Shown here: piece after piece, positions 47,372 through 55,578 of the stretch
Numbering within the stretch: position 1 is the stretch's first letter
How the letters are laid out: each line of letters opens with the position of its first letter
NCBI RefSeq assembly: GCF_030816295.1
Contig: NZ_JAUSXV010000001.1
Span: 434,001 to 498,000, forward strand
DNA length: 64,000 bases
Reading direction: 5' to 3'
Source of the DNA: Microbacterium natoriense
GTDB taxonomy: Bacteria; Actinomycetota; Actinomycetes; Actinomycetales; Microbacteriaceae
Notes under the pieces: model-generated
Database searches by the model: none
The model's input: the letters and a program-made list of their open reading frames with translations, nothing else
What the model was told of the DNA's origin: nothing
Position numbers and translations under genes: made by a program

Positions 47372-48316
47372 CTAGAACGCTTCGGGCCGCGGTGCAGTCC
47401 ACGTGCCATCGAGCACGGCGGGGTGAGGGCGGTAGAGCCGCAGCACGTAATTCCAGCCCGGCATGATGGGCAGGACGTTCGCGACGCCTTCTGGGCGTGC
47501 GGTGAACTGGCCGAAGTGGATGGTGACGCTGCCGTCGTCGTCAGGAGTCGCAGTGACGCTGTTGACGCTGTTGACTCCGAGCGGGTTCTCCTCGAAGTAT
47601 CCGGCGGCGTTGTACAGCGAAACCGACCAGAACGCGTCGACAGGGACGTCCCTCAGCTGTAGGCGGTACTGCCCGATCGGGAGGTTTTCGTCGAAGCTGA
47701 CGTAGGTGGCCTCGTACTCAGGGAGCCCGCCCCATCCGGAAGCGGTGCCGAGCAGGTGCAGGATCGGATCGACCTCGGCGCGACTGCCGAACGCATGATC
47801 GTACTGACTCAAGTCACGGGCGAGTTCGAGGATCGCATTGCGAGTCCGCGTCTGCGACTGCTCGTCGTAGTCGGGCAACGGAAACACGCCGGTGCCGCCG
47901 CCGGCGATCGTCAGACGGTCTTGCAGTCGGTTCACTGCGATGACATCCTCGGGGATGTTCGGGTCGACGAGGATTCGCGCGATGAGTGTCGTGTAGTCGG
48001 TGCCGACGAGGTCGCGCGTGAGAACGTGCTCGCCTGGATCGCGCAGGATGACAGGACCATAGTGGTCCTGGTTCACCACCCATACGGAGATGTAGCGGTC
48101 ACCCGTGTCGGGCAGAGTGACGGTAACCTCGTCGCGCACGTCGACGACGGCGAAGCTGTACAGGGTGTCGCGGTTCTGGCGGATGACGGGTTGCTCGCCG
48201 AGTGAATCGAGTTCCCGCGTATGGGTCCACTCGCCCAGGCCCGCTCCCAACCGCGAGAACATGAGATCGGTTTCGGCTCGAGTGAAGTTCAGGATGTTGA
48301 CGGGGATTGCAGGCAT
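47372..48316 (-). CDS. DUF1254/DUF1214 domain-containing protein
   Basis: This 314-residue protein shows the DUF1254 N-terminus (VIRQNRDTLYSFAVVDVRDE and RYISVWVVNQDHYG) and the DUF1214 C-terminus (AFWSVSLYNAAGYFEENPLG, then PGWNYVLRLYRPHP). An AAAGGAA site precedes ATG 48316. Family members are widespread and of uncertain role, sometimes linked to envelope or mycolate-type functions. There is no clear signal peptide. Confidence 0.88.
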   Translation of the reverse strand: MPAIPVNILNFTRAETDLMFSRLGAGLGEWTHTRELDSLGEQPVIRQNRDTLYSFAVVDVRDEVTVTLPDTGDRYISVWVVNQDHYGPVILRDPGEHVLTRDLVGTDYTTLIARILVDPNIPEDVIAVNRLQDRLTIAGGGTGVFPLPDYDEQSQTRTRNAILELARDLSQYDHAFGSRAEVDPILHLLGTASGWGGLPEYEATYVSFDENLPIGQYRLQLRDVPVDAFWSVSLYNAAGYFEENPLGVNSVNSVTATPDDDGSVTIHFGQFTARPEGVANVLPIMPGWNYVLRLYRPHPAVLDGTWTAPRPEAF

Positions 48317-48375
48317 AGCGGGTTCCTTTCGATCTGAACGGCGGCGCGAGAGCAGCCCTCGCGCCGCCGGATTCA

Positions 48376-48693
48376 CTAGCCGAGTAGCCGTGCCTTCGCG
48401 GCCGCGAACTCGGCATCGGTGAGCAGTCCCTGCGTGTTCAGGTCGCCGAGTCGTTGCAGTTCCACGACCAGATCGGCTGGCGCGGACACTGACGCAGGAG
48501 CGGGTGGTGTCACCGACATGGCGGCCTGTTGCTGTGCCGCTTCGTATTGCGCGGCCTCATATTCGCTCTGAGCCTTTCTCCGCTGGTGGGCGGCCATGCC
48601 ACCGCTGACGGCGGTCGCGGTTCCGGCGACGACCGCCGTGCGAGCGGCGAGTCCCAGCAGTCCGGGACGACCCATGCGCGAGATGTATGGCAT
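48376..48693 (-). CDS. SHOCT domain protein
   Basis: This 105-residue protein has a hydrophobic N-terminal segment (LLGLAARTAVVAGTATAVSG), an Ala/Gln-rich linker, and a C-terminal SHOCT motif ELQRLGDLNTQGLLTDAEFA. SHOCT segments are short oligomerisation tails found on membrane and stress proteins. It overlaps no neighbour but lies one base from the DUF6325 gene, so it is part of the same transcript. Confidence 0.85.
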   Translation of the reverse strand: MPYISRMGRPGLLGLAARTAVVAGTATAVSGGMAAHQRRKAQSEYEAAQYEAAQQQAAMSVTPPAPASVSAPADLVVELQRLGDLNTQGLLTDAEFAAAKARLLG

Positions 48694-48694
48694 T

Positions 48695-49141
48695 TCAGTC
48701 CCCGCGCTTCGGGTTGAGGTTATCGACGAGGGCGCTGACGATCGGGGCAGGTATGCGTTCGTACCCGAGGAGTACCGCACCAGAATCGGCGACCCGCACG
48801 GCGAGTTCGCGCTGGTAGGCCAGTTCGATGGCGACCAGCACCGCCGCCGTTCCGGCGGGGATCGCCGCTGCCAGCTCGGATATGTCGTCGTGGCCGACCA
48901 GTCCGGTCGCGCCGAGCGATGCGATGTCAATCTCGACGCCCTCCGGCAGCTCCTCGACTTCGACGAGGGTGAGTTCGCCGTCCTCGTCCTTGGCGACGAA
49001 GATCAGGTCCAACAACCGGACGAGTCCTGTGTCGGCGAGATCGATGAGCGCGGACAGCGCGGCTCGATCGAGGCGGCTCTCCGGGAGGCCGAGAAGGTAG
49101 AGGTCGACCGGGCCGAAACCGGACGCATCTGCACTCCTCAC
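48695..49141 (-). CDS. DUF6325-like protein
   Basis: This 148-residue protein has the family shape GPVDLYLLGLPESRL, LADTGLVRLLDLIFVAKDED and a late LLGYERIPAPIV. Such proteins occur next to SHOCT and PLDc_N genes in Actinobacteria and are assumed to be stress-related, but their function is not known. The GTG start overlaps the stop of the upstream gene (GTGA). Confidence 0.78.
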   Translation of the reverse strand: MRSADASGFGPVDLYLLGLPESRLDRAALSALIDLADTGLVRLLDLIFVAKDEDGELTLVEVEELPEGVEIDIASLGATGLVGHDDISELAAAIPAGTAAVLVAIELAYQRELAVRVADSGAVLLGYERIPAPIVSALVDNLNPKRGD

Positions 49142-49512
49142 GACAGAGCCTTGAGTTTCAGCGTGTTGAACTCGTCCTCGCTGATCGATCCGGCGGCGAG
49201 CAGCGCTGCGGCAGCCTCGATCTCTTGGGTCGGACTCGATCCTGCGACCTCACGGATGTAGGACTGGGCAGCGTTGTTCGCGTCGCGCGCGGCCCGGTTG
49301 CTACGTTCCGCCATCCCCCTGCTGCGGGCGATGAGGTACACGAGCGCGGTGATGAACGGCAGGAAGATGAGGAAGAGGACCCAGAGCGCCTTCCACCAGC
49401 CGTTCAGCTTGTCGTCGCGGAACAGGTCGCTGATGATCGCGAACAGGGCGAAGAGATAGCCGATGAAGATGGTGGCCCAGAGCATCCAGCTGAGGAGTTC
49501 CCAGAAGATCAT
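49138..49512 (-). CDS. PLDc_N / SHOCT membrane protein
   Basis: This 124-residue protein has two transmembrane helices (LLSWMLWATIFIGYLFALFA and LWVLFLIFLPFITALVYLIA) of the PLDc_N phospholipase-D-nuclease N-terminal type, and a SHOCT tail AAALLAAGSISEDEFNTLKL. It is the first gene of the minus-strand series ending with the large membrane protein and is divergent from the LuxR regulator, which probably controls it. Confidence 0.87.
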   Translation of the reverse strand: MIFWELLSWMLWATIFIGYLFALFAIISDLFRDDKLNGWWKALWVLFLIFLPFITALVYLIARSRGMAERSNRAARDANNAAQSYIREVAGSSPTQEIEAAAALLAAGSISEDEFNTLKLKALS

Positions 49513-49653
49513 GTGGTCGGTGTCCGTTTCTTGAGAAGCGGAGGCGCGCGGAACGCGACCTCGGCGCGGGTACAGGGTGGGGGGAGCTGATGGTTTCGCC
49601 GGCCATCCGGCGGCTCATCGCAGTCAGTTTGTCCTGCATGTGTCCGCCGAATC

Positions 49654-49682
49654 GGTCTCTCATCCTTGGCGGATGAGAGACC
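49654..49682. promoter_or_regulatory. Perfect 12-bp inverted repeat at the LuxR gene start
   Basis: GGTCTCTCATCC (49654-49665) and GGATGAGAGACC (49671-49682) flank a 5-base loop. The presumed ATG at 49673 is inside the right arm. It could be an operator for both divergent genes or an mRNA hairpin that limits translation. Confidence 0.6.
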
Positions 49683-51211
49683 TCGACGTTCTCGTCCCTG
49701 AGCACTTGTGGCGCAGCTATCGTGAGAACATGATCGACGCAATCCGCCAGGACCTTGCCTCGGCCGAGCCGGAAAGTGCGCGCAACATACTGCGAAAGAA
49801 CTGGCTGCGATTGATCATCGAATCCCACACCACCGAACTCGAGCAGCTCTGCCTCAAGCATCCCGATTCCGGAGATCCGGACCTGCTTCTCATCCGCGCC
49901 TGCTGCCGCGATCTTGCGGGCGATTCCTACGGCGCGGGATACCTTCGCGGTCAGGGTCTGCGCACCTCCGCCGACGACTTCGTCGCATGTTTCACCGAAT
50001 TGCTCCTCGCGCCCGACGCGCCGACGAAAGCTGCCGTCGCTGATCGTGCTCACGTGGCCCTCGCGCAGTGCGGGCCGGAAGACGACTACTCGTCGGCACT
50101 GTTCCTACTTGGCTGGACCGAAGTAAGACTCCGTAGGGACTTCCCGCGCGCGATCGGCCTCCTACGCTCCGCCGCCGAAGAAGCACGCATGCGGAACCGC
50201 GCGGAAACCTGCCGTCTTGCCCAGTCGAACCTTGCGTTCGCGCTCACCCAGGCCGGACATTTCATCGAAGCGGAGCGCATCCTCGACACGCTGCCACCAG
50301 CCTCAGGCTCAACAGATTGGGACCAGTTCGAAGGCGGTCTACCTGAGGCGAATCGGGGATGTATCGCATACTGGCGAGGCGATTTCGAAGAAGCGATCAC
50401 TTTGTTCGAGTCCGTGATCGACGAGGCAAGTTCCGGGAACAACTTCGAAGCGCAGGCGCGCCTCTACTACGTCATGAGCCTCATCGCTCTGAACCGCGAG
50501 ACCCGCTATGACGCCGCCGCCAACTTGCTCGAAGGCATCAGTAAGACGGACAAGCATGGAATCCCGTGGGACACTCTCCGCCGCGTAGTGGCGGCGTGGC
50601 TCGCGCACGCCGAAGGCCAAGACGAACGTGCGCGCGCCCTCGCCGCCCCCACGCTCGCTCGCACGGGCGCATCGGTCGCTCACGCGCTGCTCGCGGAGCT
50701 CTATCGCGTGCTCGACGAACCCGAGATGTCGAGCCGAGCGTTCCGGCTCGCCGCCGCCGCCGGCATGCCCCGGTACGCGCGGGTGAGCACGCTCGTCACC
50801 TCGGCAGGCCTGCACTCCACGGCTGGGCGCGGAGCCAAGGCGCATGAACAGCTCGAACGGGCTCTGGAGAATGCGGCCGCAGAGCGCATCCTCGCGCCAT
50901 TCCTCATGGAGGATCCCGTCATCGTCGATCTGCTCACTGCCCACGCCCAATGGGGATCAGGCAACCCGGACTTCCTGCGCAATGTCCTCGAAAAACAAGG
51001 TCATCATTCGACGGCCATCATGGGCATCCTCACAGAGCGAGAACGAGGAGTCCTCGCATGCCTGCGGACCACGATGACCGCCGAGGAGATCGCCGCACAC
51101 CTGGGGATCGCCTACCCCACGGTGAAGTCCCACATCCGTTCGATCTATCGCAAGCTCGCAGTCACCACGCGCCGCGATGCCGTACAGGCATCCGTCAGAG
51201 AAAAGCGCTGA
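49673..51211 (+). CDS. LuxR family transcriptional regulator with TPR-like repeats
   Basis: This 512-residue regulator has a long helical, tetratricopeptide-like body (repeated patterns such as EEAITLFESVIDEASSG and RAIGLLRSAAEEARMR) and a C-terminal LuxR-type helix-turn-helix (LTERERGVLACL, TAEEIAAHLGIAYPTVKSHI). It resembles the C-terminal halves of MalT/LAL regulators but lacks their ATPase. The start is uncertain: ATG 49673 lies in a hairpin with a weak site, and ATG 49730 is an alternative. It is divergent from the PLDc_N/SHOCT gene. Confidence 0.85.
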   Translation: MRDLDVLVPEHLWRSYRENMIDAIRQDLASAEPESARNILRKNWLRLIIESHTTELEQLCLKHPDSGDPDLLLIRACCRDLAGDSYGAGYLRGQGLRTSADDFVACFTELLLAPDAPTKAAVADRAHVALAQCGPEDDYSSALFLLGWTEVRLRRDFPRAIGLLRSAAEEARMRNRAETCRLAQSNLAFALTQAGHFIEAERILDTLPPASGSTDWDQFEGGLPEANRGCIAYWRGDFEEAITLFESVIDEASSGNNFEAQARLYYVMSLIALNRETRYDAAANLLEGISKTDKHGIPWDTLRRVVAAWLAHAEGQDERARALAAPTLARTGASVAHALLAELYRVLDEPEMSSRAFRLAAAAGMPRYARVSTLVTSAGLHSTAGRGAKAHEQLERALENAAAERILAPFLMEDPVIVDLLTAHAQWGSGNPDFLRNVLEKQGHHSTAIMGILTERERGVLACLRTTMTAEEIAAHLGIAYPTVKSHIRSIYRKLAVTTRRDAVQASVREKR

Positions 51212-51245
51212 TACCCCTCGATCACCTCGACAGAGCAGGCACCAC

Positions 51246-51656
51246 ATGATTCGCTTCCTCCTCCAGCTCGTCTCCCAACTCGTGCTCGGCGCGATCGCCC
51301 TGATCGTGATCCACTTCACCCTCCCTGGCGTCACGCTCACCTTCGAGGGGTTCTTCATCGCTCTCGGCGTGTTCACGCTCGCACATGTCGTCCTCGGCCC
51401 CTTCGCGCTCTCCGTCGCGCAGCGCTATGCCGCGCCACTCACTGGCGGAGTAGGCCTCGTCGCCACCCTCCTCGCGCTCTGGGTCGCCACTTGGTCTCCC
51501 GGCGGCGTCCAGATCGTCGGATTAGAGTCCTGGGTGCTCGCACCACTCATCGTCTGGACCATCACGGCGCTCGGCGGCTGGATCATCATGGGCCTCATCG
51601 TCGATCGCATACTCAAGAAGCGAGCGGCGGCAAAACTGGTGCGCAGCGTCAAGTAG
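51246..51656 (+). CDS. Phage-holin-4-like membrane protein (PF04020 type)
   Basis: This 136-residue protein has four hydrophobic helices, beginning IRFLLQLVSQLVLGAIALIV, with the loop LPGVTLTFEGFFIALGVFTL that matches small membrane proteins annotated as phage holin family 4. In Actinobacteria these are chromosomal and not phage-associated. It follows the LuxR regulator by about 35 bases and could be its target or partner. It ends in a basic tail (KKRAAAKLVRSVK). Confidence 0.8.
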   Translation: MIRFLLQLVSQLVLGAIALIVIHFTLPGVTLTFEGFFIALGVFTLAHVVLGPFALSVAQRYAAPLTGGVGLVATLLALWVATWSPGGVQIVGLESWVLAPLIVWTITALGGWIIMGLIVDRILKKRAAAKLVRSVK

Positions 51657-51932
51657 TTCCCCGTTCCGGCTGGCGCGCAAGTGACGCGATGGCCGTAGCC
51701 CTCATCCCAGGACCCTGCCCGCAACTGCTACCCGGCCGCTTCCCGGCGAGAATTCCCGGAAATCCGCGTCGACGAATCGCTGGTGTCGTGTTGTTCGACC
51801 CCACCGTCGGCGTCGGAGCGGTTGAACTTGCCGCATTGGCCATCACGTCCTTTCGGCCCGTGAGTTGACCGCGATCATTCGCCGAGTCGCCGAAAGCAGG
51901 TCGGACTGTCAGCGGGCTGCGAACGTAATGAC

Positions 51933-52504
51933 TTACCGGATCGACGATCGCCTGTGTACTGGAAAGTACAGCGGCGCGGCGGCCGTCGCGTTGGCGACAT
52001 CGACCATGGAAAGCTTCCAGTCGCGACGAAGGCGATCGTTGTGCGGCGTCTTAAACACGTGGACTGCGCCGCGCTGCACTTCCCAGGACGGGATGACAAG
52101 ACGCTTCTGACTATCACCGAGCAGTCGATCCCCAAGAACATCCTGAAGTGCTTCTCGCAGTGCATCGGCCGCGTAGATCGGACGGAAGACCTGTCTTGGT
52201 CGAGATCGCCAGCCTCGACGTGCACGCGGAAACACCTTCGCGATCAGTTCCTGATAGTGCTCTACATTCTCCGCCGGCCGCAAACCGGCGCCTAGCGCGA
52301 GGGCGATAATTCCACCCGCCGATGTGCCCGCGATCAGATCGAACGAGTCGGCGACGCTGAGCCCCAGATCCTCTTCTAGCCGCGCGAGTTTACGTGCGCG
52401 GTGAATAGCGCCTTGGCACCACCGCCATCCAACGCAAGGATCTGCAGCGGGCCCAGCCAGGTTTCGCAGTTCGCTTGATCAGCCGGCATTGATTCAGCCT
52501 TCAT
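51933..52504 (-). pseudogene. Patatin-like phospholipase remnant
   Basis: The start reads ILALDGGGAKALFTAHV (oxyanion loop). The frame then breaks near 52389-52391, and the next frame reads ARLEEDLGLSVADSFDLIAG followed by TSAGGIIAL, giving the GTSAGG nucleophile elbow. It continues to NATAAAPLYFPVH and stops. The C-terminal DGG/DGA catalytic Asp and about 100 residues are missing. It resembles CBASS-type patatins (CapV), but no cyclase gene is nearby, so it is probably a dead fragment. Confidence 0.7.
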
Positions 52505-52560
52505 CGTTTCAGATTACGTAGAGGCTCCGACATTCCCGGCTCGCCTGGCCCACTTGCATT

Positions 52561-52574
52561 TGGCAGTACTGCCA
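52561..52574. promoter_or_regulatory. Perfect 14-base palindrome
   Basis: TGGCAGTACTGCCA is fully self-complementary and is followed by a further CTGCCA half-site at about 52580. It lies between the end of dnaB and the start of the patatin remnant. It may be an old operator of the remnant or a termination signal after dnaB. Confidence 0.4.
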
Positions 52575-52624
52575 TGTGACTGCCAAGCAGCGGTGGATTT
52601 GCCAGGTTCAGACGGAACCTACAG

Positions 52625-53998
52625 TCAGTTGAAGTCGCCGCCCGGCGCCATGTCGGCGAACCGCGAGTAGTGTCCCTGGAAGGCGACGGTGATCGTCGCG
52701 GTCGGACCGTTACGGTGCTTGGCCACGATCAGGTCGGCCTCACCAGGACGCACGTCCTTGTCGTAGACCGAGTCGCGGTGCAGCAGGATCACCATGTCGG
52801 CATCCTGCTCGATCGATCCGGACTCGCGCAGGTCGCTGATCGCCGGCTTCTTGTCCTGCCGCTGCTCCGGACCACGGTTCAGCTGCGACAGCGCGATCAC
52901 CGGCACCTGCAGCTCCTTGGCGATGAGCTTGAGGCTACGGGAGAACTCCGAGACCTCCTGCTGACGCGACTCGACGCGCTTTCCCGAGGTCATCAGCTGG
53001 AGGTAGTCGATGATCACCATGCGCAGGCCTTCGCGCTGCTTGAGCCGGCGGCACTTGGCGCGGATCTCGACGAGTGTCATGTTCGGGCTGTCATCGATGT
53101 AGAGCGGCGCGTCGTTGATGCGACCGCGGGTCGCGGCGACGGTCGTCCAGTCGCGCGGGTCGAGGTTGCCCTTTCGCATGTTCTGCAGCGGGATGGCGCC
53201 CTCGGCGCTGAGCAGACGCATCGCGATCTCGCTCTTGCCCATCTCGAGCGAGAAGAAGACGGAGGGCAGGTTGTGGCCGATGGATGCCGACCGCGCGAAG
53301 TCGAGGGCGAGCGTCGACTTTCCCATGGCGGGTCGCGCGGCGACGACGATCATCTGGCCGCCGTGCAGGCCGTTGGTCAGTTCGTCGAGTTCGCGGAAGC
53401 CGGTCGGGACGCCGGTCATCGAACCGTCTCGGCCGTTGGCCGCCTCGATCTCCTCGATCGCCGCGTCGACGGCCGTCTGCAGCGGCACGTAGTCCTCTGC
53501 CGTCTCAGATCCGGTGATCGAGTAGATCTCGGCCTGCGCGGTGTTGACGATGTCGGTGGCGTCGCCCTCACCGGCGTAGCCGAGCTGCACGATGCGCGTT
53601 CCGGCGTCGACGAGGCGCCGCAGGATCGCGCGCTCCGACACGATGCCGGCGTAGTAGCCCGCGTTCGCCGCGGTCGGCACGATCGAGGTGAGCGTGTGGA
53701 GATAGTCTGCACCGCCCGCCCGGCTGAGCTCGCCGGTCTTGATGAGCTCGTCGGTCACGGCGACGACGTCGGTCGGCTCGCCGTGCGAGTAGAGCGACAG
53801 GATCGCCTCGAAGATCAGCTCATGCTTCGGGATGTAGAAGTCGGCGCCCTTGAGCGTCTCGATCACGTCGGCGACCGCGTCCTTCGACAGCAGCATGCCT
53901 CCGAGCGCGCTCTGCTCGGCGAGCAGATCGTGCGGCGGAGTCCGCTCCGGATGACGCTGCCCTCCGAGGCGTTCCTCCGAGATGTCGGCGATCGACAC
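52625..53998 (-). CDS. dnaB: Replicative DNA helicase
   Basis: This 457-residue DnaB is full length. The N-terminal domain starts PPHDLLAEQSALGGMLLSKD. The ATPase has Walker A ARPAMGKSTLALDFAR, MVIIDYLQLM as Walker B, the DnaB block SQLNRGPEQRQDKKPAISDL and the arginine-finger end VAKHRNGPTATITVAFQ. There is no intein. The GTG at 53998 follows an AAGGGA-like site. It is on the same strand as the rpsF-ssb-rpsR-rplI block, the conserved actinobacterial order with an insertion between. Confidence 0.97.
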   Translation of the reverse strand: MSIADISEERLGGQRHPERTPPHDLLAEQSALGGMLLSKDAVADVIETLKGADFYIPKHELIFEAILSLYSHGEPTDVVAVTDELIKTGELSRAGGADYLHTLTSIVPTAANAGYYAGIVSERAILRRLVDAGTRIVQLGYAGEGDATDIVNTAQAEIYSITGSETAEDYVPLQTAVDAAIEEIEAANGRDGSMTGVPTGFRELDELTNGLHGGQMIVVAARPAMGKSTLALDFARSASIGHNLPSVFFSLEMGKSEIAMRLLSAEGAIPLQNMRKGNLDPRDWTTVAATRGRINDAPLYIDDSPNMTLVEIRAKCRRLKQREGLRMVIIDYLQLMTSGKRVESRQQEVSEFSRSLKLIAKELQVPVIALSQLNRGPEQRQDKKPAISDLRESGSIEQDADMVILLHRDSVYDKDVRPGEADLIVAKHRNGPTATITVAFQGHYSRFADMAPGGDFN

Positions 53999-54129
53999 AG
54001 GCTTCCCTTCGATGCGACGAGTGGGTGCTTCCGCGACCTCATTCAGTCAGGTGCACAGCGAATCAGCATCCACCGACATTCGGTCGCTCGACCACGCTAT
54101 TCACGCGGTCAACCCCATGCAACACAGCC

Positions 54130-54320
54130 TGTGGATAACTATGTGGAAAGGATGCGGAGAAACTCGGAGTGTCTGTGCACAACGCATGTGGATAATCCGG
54201 TGGACTACTAGAGTTTTGGACGGGTTTATTGCTTATGACCTGGTCTTTTGAGTTTCCCCACCCTGTGTACAACATTCGGCCTCAAGCGGGGATTGAAGGT
54301 TGGTCGTGCAGATGTCCACA
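54130..54320. other. Cluster of DnaA-box-like 9-mers in the dnaB divergent region
   Basis: Two perfect boxes TGTGGATAA occur at 54130 and 54187. One-mismatch versions are TGTGCACAA (54174), TGTGTACAA (54264) and ATGTCCACA (54312). They lie in about 0.5 kb of non-coding DNA between dnaB and the exported-protein gene at 54495, near an AT-richer patch at about 54220-54250. No other gene is seen in this interval. Confidence 0.6.
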
Positions 54321-54494
54321 TGTGCAGAACCTGGGGAAAGTCAAGCCGGGCCCGCGGTCGGGCGCGTCACTCGACACCGTATGCCGAAACACTCGTATAT
54401 CTGCTCCTGGACAGTCGCTTTCGGCGGGAGTAGTCTCACCCCATCGACGCATCCGCGCCGAGATTGCGTTTGCCTTCAGAGGGGGAGGTGGAAC

Positions 54495-55472
54495 GTGGAC
54501 GCTCGGGCCACCCGGGCCGGTTCAACCGGCCTCATCTGGGGTGGCGCTGCTGTGCTCGCGTGGGCCGCGTTCACTCTCTTCACCGGAGGCGGATCCGCAC
54601 ACGCGGATGAGGGGGACGGACCGCTCGACGGTCTGACCGGCGTCGTGAGCAGCACGGTCACGGCGGTCACGGCACCCGTGACACCGGTGGTCACGCAGGT
54701 CGTCGCACCCGTCGTCACCGCCATCGCGGCCCCGGTGCAACAGACCGTGCCGGCCGTGGTCACCACGGTCACTCAGACGGTCGCGCAGGTCCCGGTCGTC
54801 GGACCGGCGACTGCACCTGTCGTCTCCGCGGTGACCGACACCGCCCAGACGGTCGTGCAGCCTGTCGTCGACGTCGTGGGGAGCACTCCCGTCTCCCAGG
54901 TGACCACGCCTGTCATCCACGTCGTCACCGGGCTCCCGATCGTCGGCGACCTCGTCGACGATCTCGGTGTGCCCCGGCTGATCGACGACGTGGTCGGAAT
55001 CGTCGACGACACCACGGACGTCGTCGGCGGCGTGGTCGAAGGAACCGTTCCGCCTGTTCTCGAAGGCCTCGAGCCGCTCCTTCCCGCAGAACCGATCACT
55101 CCGGCCTCCCCGAATCCTGACGACGGCCAGGCGGTGAGTCCGCCCACGGCGCCGACGGCATCCGTCGGGGTGTCCGCTGTCGCAGTCACCTCCGGCGCGC
55201 CCGCTCGCGGCCCCGCGCATCCGAGCAACGGCGGTTCTGCGGGTCCCGACGGCGACGCGCCCTGGCCGTCCGGCGACCCGGCCGCCGCTCCCCCCACGAC
55301 GCCGATCTCCCCGTCTTCCTCCGCCGGTTCCGGCGGAGGTGCAGCTGCCACCGCCGCTCGCATCAGCGACGACGGTGTTCCCCCGCTTCGTGCTGAGAAG
55401 CGGAACCACGGCGCGACCGATGACGCCCTGCCGACGTCTCCGGTCGCCGACCACGACGTCGCTCCTGACTGA
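54495..55472 (+). CDS. Exported Val/Pro/Thr-rich repetitive protein
   Basis: This 325-residue protein starts at a GTG with a GGGGGAGG site at 54481-54488. It has a signal peptide (GGAAVLAWAAFTLFTGGGSA, cleavage after AHA) and then a region of about 200 residues rich in repeated VVTxVVAPVV-like and TVPAVVTTV units, followed by an acidic/Pro-rich linker (LPAEPITPASPNPDDG). No sortase motif is visible. I do not recognise a named family. It is likely a secreted structural or hydrophobic surface protein and may form a pair with the chaplin-like gene that follows. Confidence 0.75.
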   Translation: MDARATRAGSTGLIWGGAAVLAWAAFTLFTGGGSAHADEGDGPLDGLTGVVSSTVTAVTAPVTPVVTQVVAPVVTAIAAPVQQTVPAVVTTVTQTVAQVPVVGPATAPVVSAVTDTAQTVVQPVVDVVGSTPVSQVTTPVIHVVTGLPIVGDLVDDLGVPRLIDDVVGIVDDTTDVVGGVVEGTVPPVLEGLEPLLPAEPITPASPNPDDGQAVSPPTAPTASVGVSAVAVTSGAPARGPAHPSNGGSAGPDGDAPWPSGDPAAAPPTTPISPSSSAGSGGGAAATAARISDDGVPPLRAEKRNHGATDDALPTSPVADHDVAPD

Positions 55473-55578
55473 CGCCCTGTCGAGTCGTCCCCTCGCGGAC
55501 GACAGATGACGTGCTGCGCGCGCACCCGAATCCCGCGCGCATCCCATCAATCGACACAGCTCAGTCAGGAGCATCACC

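Noticed and set aside
51246..51656. Prophage holin
   Set aside because: No phage genes are nearby, and this family is common in actinobacterial chromosomes.
52670..54211. 513-codon frame opposite dnaB
   Set aside because: It overlaps dnaB fully on the other strand and is low-complexity. dnaB is certain.
54130..54320. Chromosomal origin oriC
   Set aside because: dnaA and dnaN are absent and the boxes are few, so only a DnaA-box cluster is claimed.
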